From assembly GCA_017455945.1 (NCBI GenBank), contig JAFTLM010000298.1:1-7423 (forward strand): a stretch of DNA of 7,423 nt, given 5' to 3'. Source of the stretch: Clostridia bacterium. GTDB taxonomy: Bacteria; Bacillota; Clostridia; Oscillospirales; CAG-272. Within the stretch, counting starts at the first letter, position 1, and each line of letters opens with the position of its first letter. Made by a program: the position numbers and the translations under genes. Below, in pieces: positions 7,037-7,423 of the stretch. A model generated the notes under the pieces. It saw only the letters and a list, made by a program, of their open reading frames with translations. It did no database searches and was not told the origin of the DNA.

Positions 7037-7423
7037 TTATTTTCTTTCAAACTGATGATCCAAATGATTTTTAGTTAACTCTATAGCTATCGGTCTTCCA
7101 TGAGGACAAAAAGTAATATCCTGAAGCTGCATAAGTTTATCAACCAACCATTCAACGTGTTCTTTGGGATATTCTCTTCCCGCTTTTATTGCCGCTTTAC
7201 AAGATGCTTGATAAAGTGCCCTTTCAAAAATTATATTTTTGGAAACCTCTATATTACCGGTTTCGTTAGTAATTCTGTCGGCAAATGTAATTATCATTTC
7301 ATCAACCGCATTTTGGGTAATATTATTTGGGATTGCCGAAACAAGATCCGAGTGCTTATTAAGCTCAAGCATAAAACCTATATTTTATATTTCCTCTTTA
7401 TAATCTGTAAGTGCCTGCACCTC
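7037..7423 (-). pseudogene. mutL: DNA mismatch repair protein MutL, C-terminal end, with an in-frame stop
   Basis: C-terminal dimerisation and endonuclease domain of MutL. The frame enters from the right edge as VQALTDYKEEI, meets TAA at 7387-7385, and continues as NIGFMLELNKHSDL to the end. The residues on both sides of the stop line up with one unbroken helix-strand stretch of MutL (in B. subtilis, QELESVGVFLESFG), so the stop falls inside the domain and not at a gene boundary. Downstream, numbering from the ATG at 7372, SCKAAIKAG begins at 57 and CPHGRP is at 89-94; these are metal-site motifs of endonuclease-type MutL. The rest of the gene, including the DQHA motif and the ATPase domain, is outside. 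A single base change at the TAA would restore the frame. The ATG at 7372 has only a weak AGG before it, so separate expression of a 111-residue fragment is possible but not well supported. A sequencing error is an alternative. Confidence 0.8.

Overview
The window looks like a piece of core chromosome from a low-to-moderate GC Gram-positive anaerobe, probably a Clostridia member of the Ruminococcaceae/Oscillospiraceae kind. This is inferred from four things: strong AGGAGG-type ribosome binding sites, a TTG start, a single-chain (alpha2) glycyl-tRNA synthetase, and a MutL C-terminus of the endonuclease type. I see no tRNA, rRNA, CRISPR array, insertion sequence, phage gene or attachment site.

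Layout: one plus-strand gene, a PLP-dependent class I/II aminotransferase cut by the left edge (2-952), converges on a long minus-strand series. A strong hairpin at 956-983, with A-rich and T-rich flanks, separates the two and can terminate transcription from both sides. Read in its own direction (right to left), the minus-strand series is: the C-terminal end of mutL (7423-7037, interrupted by an in-frame TAA), tgt (7017-5881), tldD (5823-4444), tldE/pmbA (4431-3094), a small membrane-anchored protein (3031-2420), and glyS (2390-993). Intergenic gaps are 12 to 62 nt. A near-consensus sigma-A promoter sits in the gap between tldE and the membrane protein, so the last two genes probably form their own transcription unit.

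Functions: MutL belongs to mismatch repair. Tgt inserts the queuosine precursor base at the tRNA wobble position. TldD and TldE form a two-subunit metalloprotease, with the zinc site on TldD. GlyS charges tRNA-Gly. The small protein has one N-terminal membrane helix and an extracytoplasmic domain that faintly resembles a degenerate LytR-CpsA-Psr fold. The set reads as translation, repair and proteolysis housekeeping, not as a defence or biosynthetic island.

The points most worth a second look are the in-frame stop in mutL, the unrecognised membrane protein with its own promoter, the start-site correction for tgt, and the shared bidirectional terminator. I did not find convincing evidence of a new multi-gene system.
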